From the NCBI GenBank assembly GCA_041082235.1, contig JBDOIG010000298.1, forward strand, positions 1-32,710: 32,710 nt of DNA, read 5' to 3'. The notes under the pieces are model-generated. The model ran no database searches. It was not told the DNA's origin and saw only the letters and a program-made list of their open reading frames with translations. This document shows, piece after piece, positions 14,459 through 22,681 of this stretch; position 1 is the stretch's first letter, and each line of letters starts with the position of its first letter. The stretch is from CALJEL01 sp041082235 (lineage in GTDB: Bacteria > Nitrospirota > Thermodesulfovibrionia > Thermodesulfovibrionales > CALJEL01). The translations under genes and the position numbers were made by a program.

Positions 14459-15342
14459 CTCTTTTCCTCCTCCTTAATCCTGCTTAATGGATGTGCCCTG
14501 TCATAGACATCTATTAGATGGGCAGCATCAACATGGGTATATCTCTGGGTCGTGGAAAGACTTGCGTGCCCGAGAAGCTCCTGAATTACCCTCAGGTCCG
14601 CCCCTGCCTCAAGAAGATGTGTTGCAAAGGTATGTCTCAGGGTATGGGGCCCTATACCTGATATCCCCATTAATCTTGCGTATTTCATTACTATACGATG
14701 TACTGTCCTTGATGTCAACCTCTCACCCTTTCTGTTTATAAAAAGAGCTGAAGTATTCCTGGTAATGCCGGTCCTCTCACTGATATACCTTTTTAATGCC
14801 TCAATTGCCTTATGACCAATCGGAACCACCCTTTCTTTTTTCCCTTTTCCCTTTGCCCTTATAATACCCTCTTTCAGATTTAAATCCTCCATGTTAAGCC
14901 CTGTGAGCTCACTTACCCTGAGACCCCCTCCATAAAGGGTTTCAAGGATCGCCCTGTCCCTTAATTTAATAAACTCATCTCCCTGAGGGCTTTCCACAAG
15001 TGTAAAGGCATCATCCACTGTAAGAAAGGCTGGAAGCTTTCTGGGAAGCTTAGGATGTGATATGAGTTTTGCTGGATTTTTTTTAATATAACCCTCTCTG
15101 TGAAGGTATCTGTAAAAAGACCTTATGGATGAAAGGGCCCTTGATATGGAAGTCTTCTGAAGTTTTTTTGATGAAAGATAAGATACATAACTCCTTATAT
15201 CATATATATCAATTTGCAGGGGCTCCCTTTCTATGAATGTAAAAAATTCAGTTAGCTCCTTCTCATAAGCCCTCACTGTGTGTTCAGATGAACCTCTTTC
15301 GTTTTTTAAATAAGACAGAAAGTCCTTGAGAAACTTATTCAT
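14455..15342 (-). CDS. xerC: Tyrosine recombinase XerC/XerD type
   Basis: Site-specific recombinase that resolves chromosome dimers at dif. It has an N-terminal SAM-like core-binding domain (1-95) and a catalytic domain with Arg142 (GLRVSEL), Lys166 in the beta-hairpin (KGKGKKER), His233/Arg236 (HTLRH), His259 (LLGHAS) and nucleophile Tyr268 (TTQRYTH), all intact. At 295 aa it is a housekeeping Xer size rather than a phage or integron integrase. Its place between trmFO and hslVU is the same as codV in Bacillus. XerD cannot be strictly excluded. Confidence 0.94.
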   Translation of the reverse strand: MNKFLKDFLSYLKNERGSSEHTVRAYEKELTEFFTFIEREPLQIDIYDIRSYVSYLSSKKLQKTSISRALSSIRSFYRYLHREGYIKKNPAKLISHPKLPRKLPAFLTVDDAFTLVESPQGDEFIKLRDRAILETLYGGGLRVSELTGLNMEDLNLKEGIIRAKGKGKKERVVPIGHKAIEALKRYISERTGITRNTSALFINRKGERLTSRTVHRIVMKYARLMGISGIGPHTLRHTFATHLLEAGADLRVIQELLGHASLSTTQRYTHVDAAHLIDVYDRAHPLSRIKEEEKR

Positions 15343-16672
15343 TAATCCTCCTTATATATTCCTTCCACTGAAGGATTGCCCTTTCAGCAATCAGCTTCTT
15401 CCTGATAGCCCTGTCTTTTATATTAATATCCAGAGGTGGAAAGAGGGAAAGATTGATGTTTGTTGGTTGAAAACCTTCAGGGTTGCCTTCCCTGAGATGT
15501 CTTAGAAGGCTTCCATGGGCAGAGGCAGGAGGTGGAATGAGCGGTTCTAATCCTTTAAGTCTTCTTATAGCATTTATAGCTGCTATGAGACCCATGGCAG
15601 TTGATTCAAGGTATCCCTCAACACCTGTGAGCTGGCCTGCAATAAAGACATCCTCTTTGTTTTTAAGGCTAAGGTCAGCATCCAGAGCCAGGGGGGCATT
15701 TATGTATGTATTTCTGTGAATGCTTCCATATCTGAGAAAAACTGCCCTTTCAAGACCAGGGATTAACCTGAAGACCCTTTCCTGCTCAGGATATCTGAGC
15801 CTTGTTTGAAATCCGACTATGTTATAGGCAGTCTTTTCTCTGTTTTCGGGTCTGAGCTGAACCACTGCAAAGGGTCTTTTACCTGTCAGCGGGTCAATAA
15901 GACCAACTGGTTTCATTGGTCCGAATCTCAATGTGTCATATCCTCTTTCAGCCAGGACCTCAACAGGCATGCAGGACTCAAAAACCCTTATATCCTCAAA
16001 GTGCCTCGGGGTAACCCTGTCTGCCTCTCTTAACGCCTCATAGAATCTCCTATACTGTTCCTCTGTAAGAGGGCAGTTCAGATAGTCTCCATTTACAGAA
16101 ATTCTGGTGCCAGAGGGCCTCTCTTTTGAATCAACCTGATACCTTGACTGAAGGAATGTCTTTGAATAATCAATACTATGTGCATCAATTATGGGTGCAA
16201 TGGCATCATAAAAATAAAGTTCCCTCTCACCTATAATTTTTTTGAGCCCTTCTGAAAGCCCCTGTGATGTAAGTGGTCCTGTGGCTATTATAGTTATGCC
16301 GTCAGGTATAGAAGTGATTTCCTTTCTTATTATCTCAATATCCTTCAGGCCTTCAAGTTTTTCAGTTATGTATCTGCTGAAACCTTCCCTCTCCACAGCA
16401 AGTGCCTTTCCAGCAGGTACCCTGTTTTTTAAAGCAGCCTCCATTATGATGGAGTCTGCAAAAAGAAGCTCCTGTTTTAAAATCCAGGAGGGAGAATTTT
16501 CTTCCATTGATTTAAGGGAATTGGAACATACCAGTTCTCCCAGAAGCCCTGTCTTATGGGCCTCTGTTGATTTTATTGGCCTCATCTCATAAAGTTTAAC
16601 AGGTATGCCCTGTTTTGCAATCTGCCAGGCTGCCTCGCTTCCTGCAAGACCTCCACCAACAACTGTTATCAT
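15335..16672 (-). CDS. trmFO: Methylenetetrahydrofolate-tRNA-(uracil-54-C5)-methyltransferase
   Basis: FAD and folate dependent enzyme that makes ribothymidine at position 54 of tRNA. The N terminus MITVVGGGLAGSEAAWQIA is the FAD-binding loop; YEMRPIKSTEAHKT, ELVCSNSLKS and the late GQLTGVEGYLESTAMGL are hallmarks of TrmFO. 445 aa is normal. It heads the trmFO-xerC-hslV-hslU run, overlapping xerC by 8 nt. ATG 16672 sits 6 nt after a TACAAT -10 that overlaps the -10 of the divergent gene. Confidence 0.97.
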   Translation of the reverse strand: MITVVGGGLAGSEAAWQIAKQGIPVKLYEMRPIKSTEAHKTGLLGELVCSNSLKSMEENSPSWILKQELLFADSIIMEAALKNRVPAGKALAVEREGFSRYITEKLEGLKDIEIIRKEITSIPDGITIIATGPLTSQGLSEGLKKIIGERELYFYDAIAPIIDAHSIDYSKTFLQSRYQVDSKERPSGTRISVNGDYLNCPLTEEQYRRFYEALREADRVTPRHFEDIRVFESCMPVEVLAERGYDTLRFGPMKPVGLIDPLTGKRPFAVVQLRPENREKTAYNIVGFQTRLRYPEQERVFRLIPGLERAVFLRYGSIHRNTYINAPLALDADLSLKNKEDVFIAGQLTGVEGYLESTAMGLIAAINAIRRLKGLEPLIPPPASAHGSLLRHLREGNPEGFQPTNINLSLFPPLDINIKDRAIRKKLIAERAILQWKEYIRRINE

Positions 16673-16674
16673 AA

Positions 16675-16684
16675 TATAATTGTA
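16675..16684. promoter_or_regulatory. Overlapping divergent -10 boxes for trmFO and the GT9 gene
   Basis: In a 16-bp gap, TATAAT on the plus strand (16675-16680, 8 nt before ATG 16689) and TACAAT on the minus strand (16684-16679, 6 nt before ATG 16672) share two base pairs. Neither has a good -35 at 17 nt. A bidirectional promoter with leaderless products on both sides is inferred. Confidence 0.55.
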
Positions 16685-16688
16685 GCAT

Positions 16689-17477
16689 ATGAAAAAGGCC
16701 TTTATTTACAGAAGAGGTGGACTTGGTGATACGCTTTCTATTTTCCCCCTTTTTGAGATCTTGAAAAAAGAGGGATATCATATCACTGCCTCCGGTCATA
16801 GAGATTATTTGAAGCTTGCCCTTGAGACAGGATGGATTGACAGGATTGTTTCTGAGCCTACGCAGGAGGGATTTGACCTGAAGATAACAATCGGAATCAA
16901 TGGCCCTATCCATCCTTTCCCCGGGAAAAGGGAATGGATAGTAGAGTACTACCTTGGAAGACTTGGCCTGAATGGAAGAGATTATTCAAGGGTCTTACCC
17001 CTGGAGAAAATAAATTTCAACGGTACGGACCTCTTTAAAGAAAGGGTTATCATTCATCCGTCAAGTGGCTCAAAAAAGAAGAATCTTCCAGCAAGGCTTT
17101 TTCTCAATTTAAAAGAGATATTCCCTGATGCATTGATTGTGGCAGGAGAGGCTGATAAGTGGCTCTCTCATTTTGTGAGACCCTTTTATTTTAACCATGA
17201 TATAGTAAAGACAGCATGCCTCTTAAAGGAGGCAAGGCTCTTTATTGGTGCTGATAGCGGTCTTGCCCATTTGAGTGCCTATCTTGGTATCCAGACAGTA
17301 ATTATTTATGGACCCACTGATCCTCTTGTATGGAAACCAGTTGGTGATAGGGTCATACAGATCAGGCCATCAGATTGTAAACCCTGCTTTCCTGATATCT
17401 GCCCTCAAAGGCATTGCCTTGATGATGAAGACAATATAGACAGGATACTCCTTATCATTAAGGGCCTAAGACTTTAG
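16689..17477 (+). CDS. Glycosyltransferase family 9 (heptosyltransferase-like)
   Basis: Probably transfers a sugar, such as heptose from ADP-heptose, onto lipopolysaccharide core at the inner membrane. The N terminus carries the FIYRRGGLGDTLS motif of GT9; the C-terminal half has IHPSSGSKKKNLP and FIGADSGLAHLSAYLG, where the donor binds, then YGPTDPLVW. A late cluster CKPCFPDICPQRHC is also common in heptosyltransferases. At 262 aa it is shorter than the usual 330-350, with a compressed middle, but shows no frameshift. It ends one base before the convergent HD-GYP gene. Confidence 0.87.
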   Translation: MKKAFIYRRGGLGDTLSIFPLFEILKKEGYHITASGHRDYLKLALETGWIDRIVSEPTQEGFDLKITIGINGPIHPFPGKREWIVEYYLGRLGLNGRDYSRVLPLEKINFNGTDLFKERVIIHPSSGSKKKNLPARLFLNLKEIFPDALIVAGEADKWLSHFVRPFYFNHDIVKTACLLKEARLFIGADSGLAHLSAYLGIQTVIIYGPTDPLVWKPVGDRVIQIRPSDCKPCFPDICPQRHCLDDEDNIDRILLIIKGLRL

Positions 17478-17478
17478 C

Positions 17479-18873
17479 TTACATCAGGTATTCAGCAAGA
17501 TTAATCTTATACTTTGTATAATCAAGGGTCTTTATAATGCTCCTGATGAATCTGCCTTCTGGGTCCTTTTCTGTAAGGTCAACAGTGGTATCTGTCCTTT
17601 TACCTGAGCTATCCATAATTATCCTTATCCTTGGTCTGTCAGGAAAGGCGGGATTGCTCTGGTATACAATGCCCAGTTCATTTGTATTTAATAAAACCAT
17701 GGAACCAATAGGATATACCCCAACCATATTGATAAAAAATTTAAGAAGGAGGGGGTCAACCTGTGTACCACTTCTATCAATAAGTATGCTCAGGGCCTTA
17801 TCAGGAGGCAGTGGCACCCTTGAATAGACCCTTGAGGAGGTCATGGCATCGTACTGGTCAGCAATGGTCACTATCCTGGAATAAAGATCCTGCTCATGTC
17901 TTGTCCGCACCTTTGGATAACCGGAATAGTTGTAATTTAGATGATGCTCAAAGGCTACAATAGCAGACCTTACAAGTACCGGATCAGGTGCCTTTAAGGT
18001 GAGAAGGGCCTTTACACCCCATTGAGGATGTTTCCTCATTATGAGCCATTCATCCTCTGTAAAGGCGGTTGGTTTATTCAATATCTCCAGGGGGACCTCC
18101 ACCTTACCCATGTCATGGAAAAGGGCTGCAAGGCCAAGCTCATTTAATGCCTTCTTGCTGAGACCGAGTCTCTGACCAAGGGCTATTGCAAGTACACTCA
18201 CGTTTACCGAATGATGATAGGTATATTCATCATAGTCCTTTATTACAGTCATCCCGATGAAAAGTTGTTCTTCTTCAAGGATAAGATCAACCATTGACTC
18301 CACTATCCTTTTTGCCTTCTTGATGTTAACCGCCTCTTTTGCCTTTATCTTATTCATAATGCCCTTTGAAAAGGAGACCGCATTAAAATAGGTCTTTTTA
18401 ACCACCTTTCTCATATCAATAGCCTCGTCCTCTTTCACCCTCTTTAATTTATCCACTGTTATTGTCTTGAGGTCTTTTAAAAAATCCAGCATCGTCTTCA
18501 GGGGATCCTTTGAAAAACCTGCTGAGAGAAAGGCCTTTAAAAAAATCTTAATATCCTGAGCCTCCAACTTTTCTTTGAAAACAACAGTACCAATATTCCT
18601 CTTCTTTAATTCCCTTGATAGAAAGTCAAAATTAAGGAGATGCTCTATAGAATATTTCAAGCGGGTATCATTGGCATAAAAGAATTCTCCAACAAGATCT
18701 ATCTGGAGTATCTTTTCATCCCTGAAAAAATTGTTAATAAGGCCTGTTACCCTTTCAATCAGGTTCACCACAGCCACATTGTTTATATCGTGAACCTGGG
18801 ATGTCCTTATGAGTATGGCAAGATTACTGATTATATCAATAGTCTTTTTAAGTTCTTCCATGAGATGCCTCAA
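17479..18873 (-). CDS. HD-GYP-like signalling protein with altered active site
   Basis: A 464-aa protein with an N-terminal region of unknown fold (1-200) and an HD domain (about 215-385). HD-GYP enzymes hydrolyse cyclic di-GMP. Here YHH (220-221), LFHDMGK (His253, Asp254) and HHLNYNYSGYP (310-320) are present, but the canonical HHExxDGxGYP has lost its Glu (Leu312) and its DG (Asn315-Tyr316). The Glu is a metal ligand in known HD-GYP structures, so activity may be lost or changed. It is last in the Tat-HEAT operon, overlapping the HEAT gene by 26 nt; ATG 18861 is an alternative start. Confidence 0.85.
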   Translation of the reverse strand: MRHLMEELKKTIDIISNLAILIRTSQVHDINNVAVVNLIERVTGLINNFFRDEKILQIDLVGEFFYANDTRLKYSIEHLLNFDFLSRELKKRNIGTVVFKEKLEAQDIKIFLKAFLSAGFSKDPLKTMLDFLKDLKTITVDKLKRVKEDEAIDMRKVVKKTYFNAVSFSKGIMNKIKAKEAVNIKKAKRIVESMVDLILEEEQLFIGMTVIKDYDEYTYHHSVNVSVLAIALGQRLGLSKKALNELGLAALFHDMGKVEVPLEILNKPTAFTEDEWLIMRKHPQWGVKALLTLKAPDPVLVRSAIVAFEHHLNYNYSGYPKVRTRHEQDLYSRIVTIADQYDAMTSSRVYSRVPLPPDKALSILIDRSGTQVDPLLLKFFINMVGVYPIGSMVLLNTNELGIVYQSNPAFPDRPRIRIIMDSSGKRTDTTVDLTEKDPEGRFIRSIIKTLDYTKYKINLAEYLM

Positions 18874-20491
18874 GCCTTATTATGGCATTTCTTACATGCT
18901 CCCTGAAAACAGGATTCCCCGAATCAGCATATTTTTTTAAAATCTTTAAATGCTCCTTTGAACCAATAAGTCCGAGGGCATAGGCAGCACAGGCCCTGTT
19001 TTCAAAATTCTTTGCCCTGTTAAATAATGCATTTTTCTTGAGTGTCTTTACAAGAAACTCTATTACCTCCTCATCCTTCCATGAGGACAGGACCTCAAAA
19101 TATTCCTTTTTTTCCTCAAGACCCCTCTGAAGAAAATCCTTTGTGTTAATTCTTTGAAGGAGTAGCCTTTTTGCTGCCTCTGTATGGATACCACCAAGGG
19201 CCCTGACAGTCGCTATCCTGATCTGAGGGTCAGGGTCATTGAGATGGTCCCGTAAAGTTGATACAGCCTGCGGGGCCTTTATCTCACCAAGGGTCTTTAT
19301 TACCTCCCTCCTTACCCTCATATCAGGATGTCTGATTGTTTTTAATAGATATTCCATTGCCCTTTTATCTCCGATCAGTCTCAGTATGTAAACAATATTT
19401 CTCACCACATACCATCTCTCATCAGAAAGGCCTTTAACAAGACTCTGCATATCCCTTCTGCCGAGGATGGCAAGGCTATCAATAATCACCTTTCTTGCCC
19501 TCATATTTTTAAGTTCTCCAAGGATCTCTATCAGGGGGGTAATGGCATTTCTGTCAAGTTGCTGTATATATTCCCTTATAGGCCCCTCCTCCACCTCTAC
19601 CCTGTCTATAACCTCACCCAGGGTTTTTATCACTGTCTGTGAACCCCCAAATTCTATAATCTTTTTAAGAAGGACTTTAATATCTCCTGGGATTTCTTTG
19701 TCCTCTGCTGCCACTTTAACTATCTTTAATATTTCTATGGCACTCTCAAAATCCGCTATCTTAATTGAATACTCAAGGACTGATCTGATTGCAGGGATAA
19801 TCTCCTCAAGTTCCTTTTTATTGTTATATTCTTGATAAATTATTTCAGAAATTATATGAACAAGTTTTTTAAGTTTTGGTTCTGAATCTTTTTCAAATTC
19901 CTGCATAAGTGCCTTAAGATCTGTTTCTGCTAATGGCATGATCTGGGTAGCCTTCACGCCCTCAGCATCCATTGCATCCCTGTAGGCCCTGAGGAGGTCA
20001 TCAGGAGATGAGGTTTCTTCAAGTACCTGCTGGGTGGCCCTTAACTCGTAGTCTTCATCCTCTGTCAGGACAGACTCATCAACAACATACCTTATATACT
20101 GAAAATCTTTTTCCCAGAGGAGGGTCACTATATCATCATCAATAAGTTCCTTTTCATCAAGGCTGATTATTTTTAAAAAACCTTCAAGTTCTTCCTTATT
20201 GATGCCTTTGAAGAACTTAAGCTCTCTTATACCGTCCTTGAAGAAAAAGAGTGCGAGGTTATCCGTTTTCTCAGGATTATAATAAACCTGCTTATCATCA
20301 TGAAGTATTTCATACTGTCTTATGTGCAGGACTATATCATTTCCTATATCCTGAAATACCTCCTCAAATTTTTCATACATATCATTTATTGCCTTTATGT
20401 ACATGGGATTGTTTTCAGGGTACATCCTGATAAGCTTCTTTGTTTTGAGAAGCATCTGTAGAAAATCTTTTATCGGTGTTATCTCAGACAA
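18848..20491 (-). CDS. HEAT-repeat protein
   Basis: A 547-aa cytoplasmic protein without signal or membrane segments. Residues 1-300 are helical and acidic and I do not recognise them. From about 310 to the end run HEAT/PBS-lyase-type repeats (RWYVVRNIVYILRLIGDKRA, RVRREVIKTLGEIKAPQA, QIRIATVRALGGIHTEAA), a protein-binding solenoid. It overlaps the genes on both sides (8 and 26 nt), so it is co-translated with the 92-aa protein and the HD-GYP-like protein; a complex of these three is inferred from that. Confidence 0.88.
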   Translation of the reverse strand: MSEITPIKDFLQMLLKTKKLIRMYPENNPMYIKAINDMYEKFEEVFQDIGNDIVLHIRQYEILHDDKQVYYNPEKTDNLALFFFKDGIRELKFFKGINKEELEGFLKIISLDEKELIDDDIVTLLWEKDFQYIRYVVDESVLTEDEDYELRATQQVLEETSSPDDLLRAYRDAMDAEGVKATQIMPLAETDLKALMQEFEKDSEPKLKKLVHIISEIIYQEYNNKKELEEIIPAIRSVLEYSIKIADFESAIEILKIVKVAAEDKEIPGDIKVLLKKIIEFGGSQTVIKTLGEVIDRVEVEEGPIREYIQQLDRNAITPLIEILGELKNMRARKVIIDSLAILGRRDMQSLVKGLSDERWYVVRNIVYILRLIGDKRAMEYLLKTIRHPDMRVRREVIKTLGEIKAPQAVSTLRDHLNDPDPQIRIATVRALGGIHTEAAKRLLLQRINTKDFLQRGLEEKKEYFEVLSSWKDEEVIEFLVKTLKKNALFNRAKNFENRACAAYALGLIGSKEHLKILKKYADSGNPVFREHVRNAIIRLEASHGRT

Positions 20492-20762
20492 GGACTATCT
20501 TCCTCTCTCTTGCAAAGTTTTTTAATATTATCAGTGAAAGATGAAGCCTCTGGAGTCTCATATTCCTTGTCCTGATAGCTTCTATGTCATTGAAGGGGAA
20601 TTTTTCTCCCCTTATTATAGCCTGAACCTTCTGTATTGCCTGATAGAGCCCCTTAATGGCTTCGTTATCAAGACCTTTTAAAAATATGGGATTCACGGTT
20701 AAATATCCATCTGATATGTCCTTTGCTATTGCCTCAAGACTTTTTCCTCTTACATTAGCCAT
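20484..20762 (-). CDS. Conserved-looking 92-aa protein of unknown function
   Basis: A small helical protein (MANVRGKSLEAIAKDISDGY at the start, LKNFARERKIVLV at the end) without cysteines, signal or membrane segment. It overlaps tatC by 8 nt upstream and the HEAT gene by 8 nt downstream, which is strong evidence that it is expressed. No family recognised. Its partners are probably the HEAT and HD-GYP-like proteins rather than TatC. Confidence 0.75.
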   Translation of the reverse strand: MANVRGKSLEAIAKDISDGYLTVNPIFLKGLDNEAIKGLYQAIQKVQAIIRGEKFPFNDIEAIRTRNMRLQRLHLSLIILKNFARERKIVLV

Positions 20763-21531
20763 GCTTTCTCCTTATGAATATCCTTGATACGAGGATACCT
20801 ACCTCATAAAGAAGGATAATCGGCACAGCCATAAGTGTCTGGTTAAAGGCATCCGGTGTAGGGGTGAGGATAGCTGCTATGACAAAGGCACCGAGTATTG
20901 CATATTTTCTATGTCGTGCGAGGGTTTCTGGTTTTACTATACCAAGCCTTGAAAGAAACAGAATTATAAGGGGGAGTTCAAAAATTGCACCAAAGGCAAG
21001 GATGAATTTCAGGCAAAAGTCTATATACTTGCCAACTGAAATCATCGGAACAAGATTTTCTGTCTTGTAGGTTAGGAGGAAATTCATGGCAAAGGGAAGG
21101 ACTATTATAAAACAAAAAAAGGCCCCAGCAAAAAAAAGGGCCGAGGCACTTACTACAAAAGGCATAATGTATTTCCTCTCCTTTGGTAACAGACCCGGTG
21201 AGATAAACTTCCAGAGCTGGAAAAAGATTACAGGTAGGGACAGGATAAGACCTGAGATAAGGGATATCTTGAGATGCATCCAGAAGGCCTCAGCAGGCCC
21301 CAGGAATACAAGACTCTGATTTTTTATCCCGGAAGGTGTGAGCACTATGTAAGGAGGTTCCTTTATTACAGTAACTGTCTTTTTCATAGGCAGCATCAGA
21401 AGACTGAATATCTCCTCTGAATAATTAAAAGAGAGGATGAAAAAAAACAAAAGCACACCAAGGGACAGGAGTATCCTTTTCCTCAGTTCAGCAAGATGTT
21501 CTGTAAAGGGCATCTTATGATCTTCACTCAT
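20755..21531 (-). CDS. tatC: Sec-independent protein translocase TatC
   Basis: Inner-membrane receptor of the twin-arginine pathway that binds the RR signal of folded exported proteins. It begins with MPFTEHLAELRKRIL, the conserved cytoplasmic N terminus, and shows six hydrophobic segments over 258 aa, including the FELPLIILFLSRLGIV region with its conserved FE-P and the late ILTPTPDAFNQ. It follows tatA by 10 nt. None of the hydrogenase subunits in this window has a Tat signal, so its cargo lies elsewhere. Confidence 0.95.
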   Translation of the reverse strand: MSEDHKMPFTEHLAELRKRILLSLGVLLFFFILSFNYSEEIFSLLMLPMKKTVTVIKEPPYIVLTPSGIKNQSLVFLGPAEAFWMHLKISLISGLILSLPVIFFQLWKFISPGLLPKERKYIMPFVVSASALFFAGAFFCFIIVLPFAMNFLLTYKTENLVPMISVGKYIDFCLKFILAFGAIFELPLIILFLSRLGIVKPETLARHRKYAILGAFVIAAILTPTPDAFNQTLMAVPIILLYEVGILVSRIFIRRKHG

Positions 21532-21541
21532 TTTCTATATT

Positions 21542-21862
21542 TTATGTCTGTTCAGAATCTTTTTTTTCTTCTATCCCTGAATAGATATCTTTTGCTGGAG
21601 CCTCTCCATGTTCCTCAGGCTTATCTTTATACAGAGACTTTTCTTCATCCTTTATTTCTTCTGATATCTTTAAATTTTCTTTTAAATTTTCTTCCTCCTT
21701 TAATTCACTCTCTACCCGCTCTTTTGCATCCTCAACAGCCCTCCTGAACTGGGAAAGGCCTTTTCCTATAGTCCTGCTCAATTCTGGCAGCCTGTTTGGT
21801 CCGAATACAAGGAGTGCAACAATAATAATAACTATTATTTCCTGCATCCCGATATCAAACAT
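21542..21862 (-). CDS. tatA: Sec-independent translocase TatA/TatB family protein
   Basis: Single-span protein that polymerises into the Tat pore. One N-terminal membrane helix (about 6-20), the FGP hinge (VFGPNRLPELSRTIGKGL) and an amphipathic helix, then a long acidic tail (to 106 aa). The absence of a second copy suggests that it serves both TatA and TatB roles, but another copy may exist outside. Its start shares one base with the upstream stop (TAATG). Confidence 0.92.
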   Translation of the reverse strand: MFDIGMQEIIVIIIVALLVFGPNRLPELSRTIGKGLSQFRRAVEDAKERVESELKEEENLKENLKISEEIKDEEKSLYKDKPEEHGEAPAKDIYSGIEEKKDSEQT

Positions 21863-22644
21863 TATTCTGACTCCCTGAGTATCTCTATCTGTTCAGTTTC
21901 CTTTTCTTTAAAAGGAAGGAGGCTTACAGAAAAGAAAAACCTGTATTCAGGAGTCCTGTTTTTAAAATCAGTACCAATCCCCAGTGTGGTGTAAATATAA
22001 TCTGTGGTCTTCAGGCGATAACCAAATCTGCCCTCTATCTGCTCAAAGGAATTAGACGCGGTGGGCTTTAGAACATATATCTCTCCTATAAGGTCAGAAC
22101 TATGAGATGCTGAAAAGTCAAAGCCTCCTGTTATGAGAATCTCATCTTTCAGTGAAGCATTTGCAGGTTTTGTATATATAAGATTTATATGGCCTGTAAC
22201 AGGCCCTATCCTTTTTGTAAGAAATCCGCCAAGTCCGAATCTTCCGTCAGCGGTGATGGCATCATCACCTGTTGGTGGAGATACATAAAACATGGTTGTG
22301 AAGGAGGGACCAATCCTTCCCTCATCAATAAGTTTATATTTAAAACCAAAGGATGCATCTCCAAGACCATCAGCATCTTTCTCTATTACATATGGGATGG
22401 AAAGGCCGAATTCCATTCTTTCAGTAATGCCATAGGCAAGACTCAGCCTGCCAAGGTAGTAGTCTGGCTCTATCGATCTCTCAATACTTAATGAATAGGC
22501 TGAGTTACCCTGTTTCAATGTCTCTGCGCTGAAGGATGAAAAAAGGCCATAAGGTGCAATGGGCTGGGGTGCTATTTCAAGAGCCCGGGCAGAATTAGAG
22601 AACAAAATGGAAGAAAGAAATAGAAATATTATTTTTTTTCTCAT
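21862..22644 (-). CDS. Putative outer-membrane beta-barrel protein
   Basis: A 260-aa exported protein. The signal peptide is residues 1-21 (cleavage after ARA), and the mature part is a series of amphipathic strands with alternating residues (LSLAYGITERMEFGLSIPYV, FGFKYKLIDEG, FGLGGFLTKRIG), ending in aromatic strands near FFFSVSLLPF. The pattern resembles Phenol_MetA_deg-type transport porins, but the specific role is unknown. It is the first gene of the tat operon, with a TTGACA promoter and a start only 7 nt after the -10. Confidence 0.78.
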   Translation of the reverse strand: MRKKIIFLFLSSILFSNSARALEIAPQPIAPYGLFSSFSAETLKQGNSAYSLSIERSIEPDYYLGRLSLAYGITERMEFGLSIPYVIEKDADGLGDASFGFKYKLIDEGRIGPSFTTMFYVSPPTGDDAITADGRFGLGGFLTKRIGPVTGHINLIYTKPANASLKDEILITGGFDFSASHSSDLIGEIYVLKPTASNSFEQIEGRFGYRLKTTDYIYTTLGIGTDFKNRTPEYRFFFSVSLLPFKEKETEQIEILRESE

Positions 22645-22651
22645 CAGGTTA

Positions 22652-22681
22652 AAAATATCAAAATTCTGAGCATGCTGTCAA
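22652..22681 (-). promoter_or_regulatory. Promoter of the outer-membrane protein/tat/HEAT operon
   Basis: Minus strand TTGACA (22681-22676), 18 nt, TG-A-TATTTT extended -10 (hexamer 22657-22652), then 7 nt to ATG 22644. The -35 overlaps the TGA stop codon of the upstream alanine dehydrogenase gene. Confidence 0.7.

Noticed and set aside
14455..15342. XerC-like recombinase as a mark of a mobile element
   Set aside because: Housekeeping size, intact Xer motifs and a conserved trmFO-hslVU neighbourhood; no attachment sites are seen.
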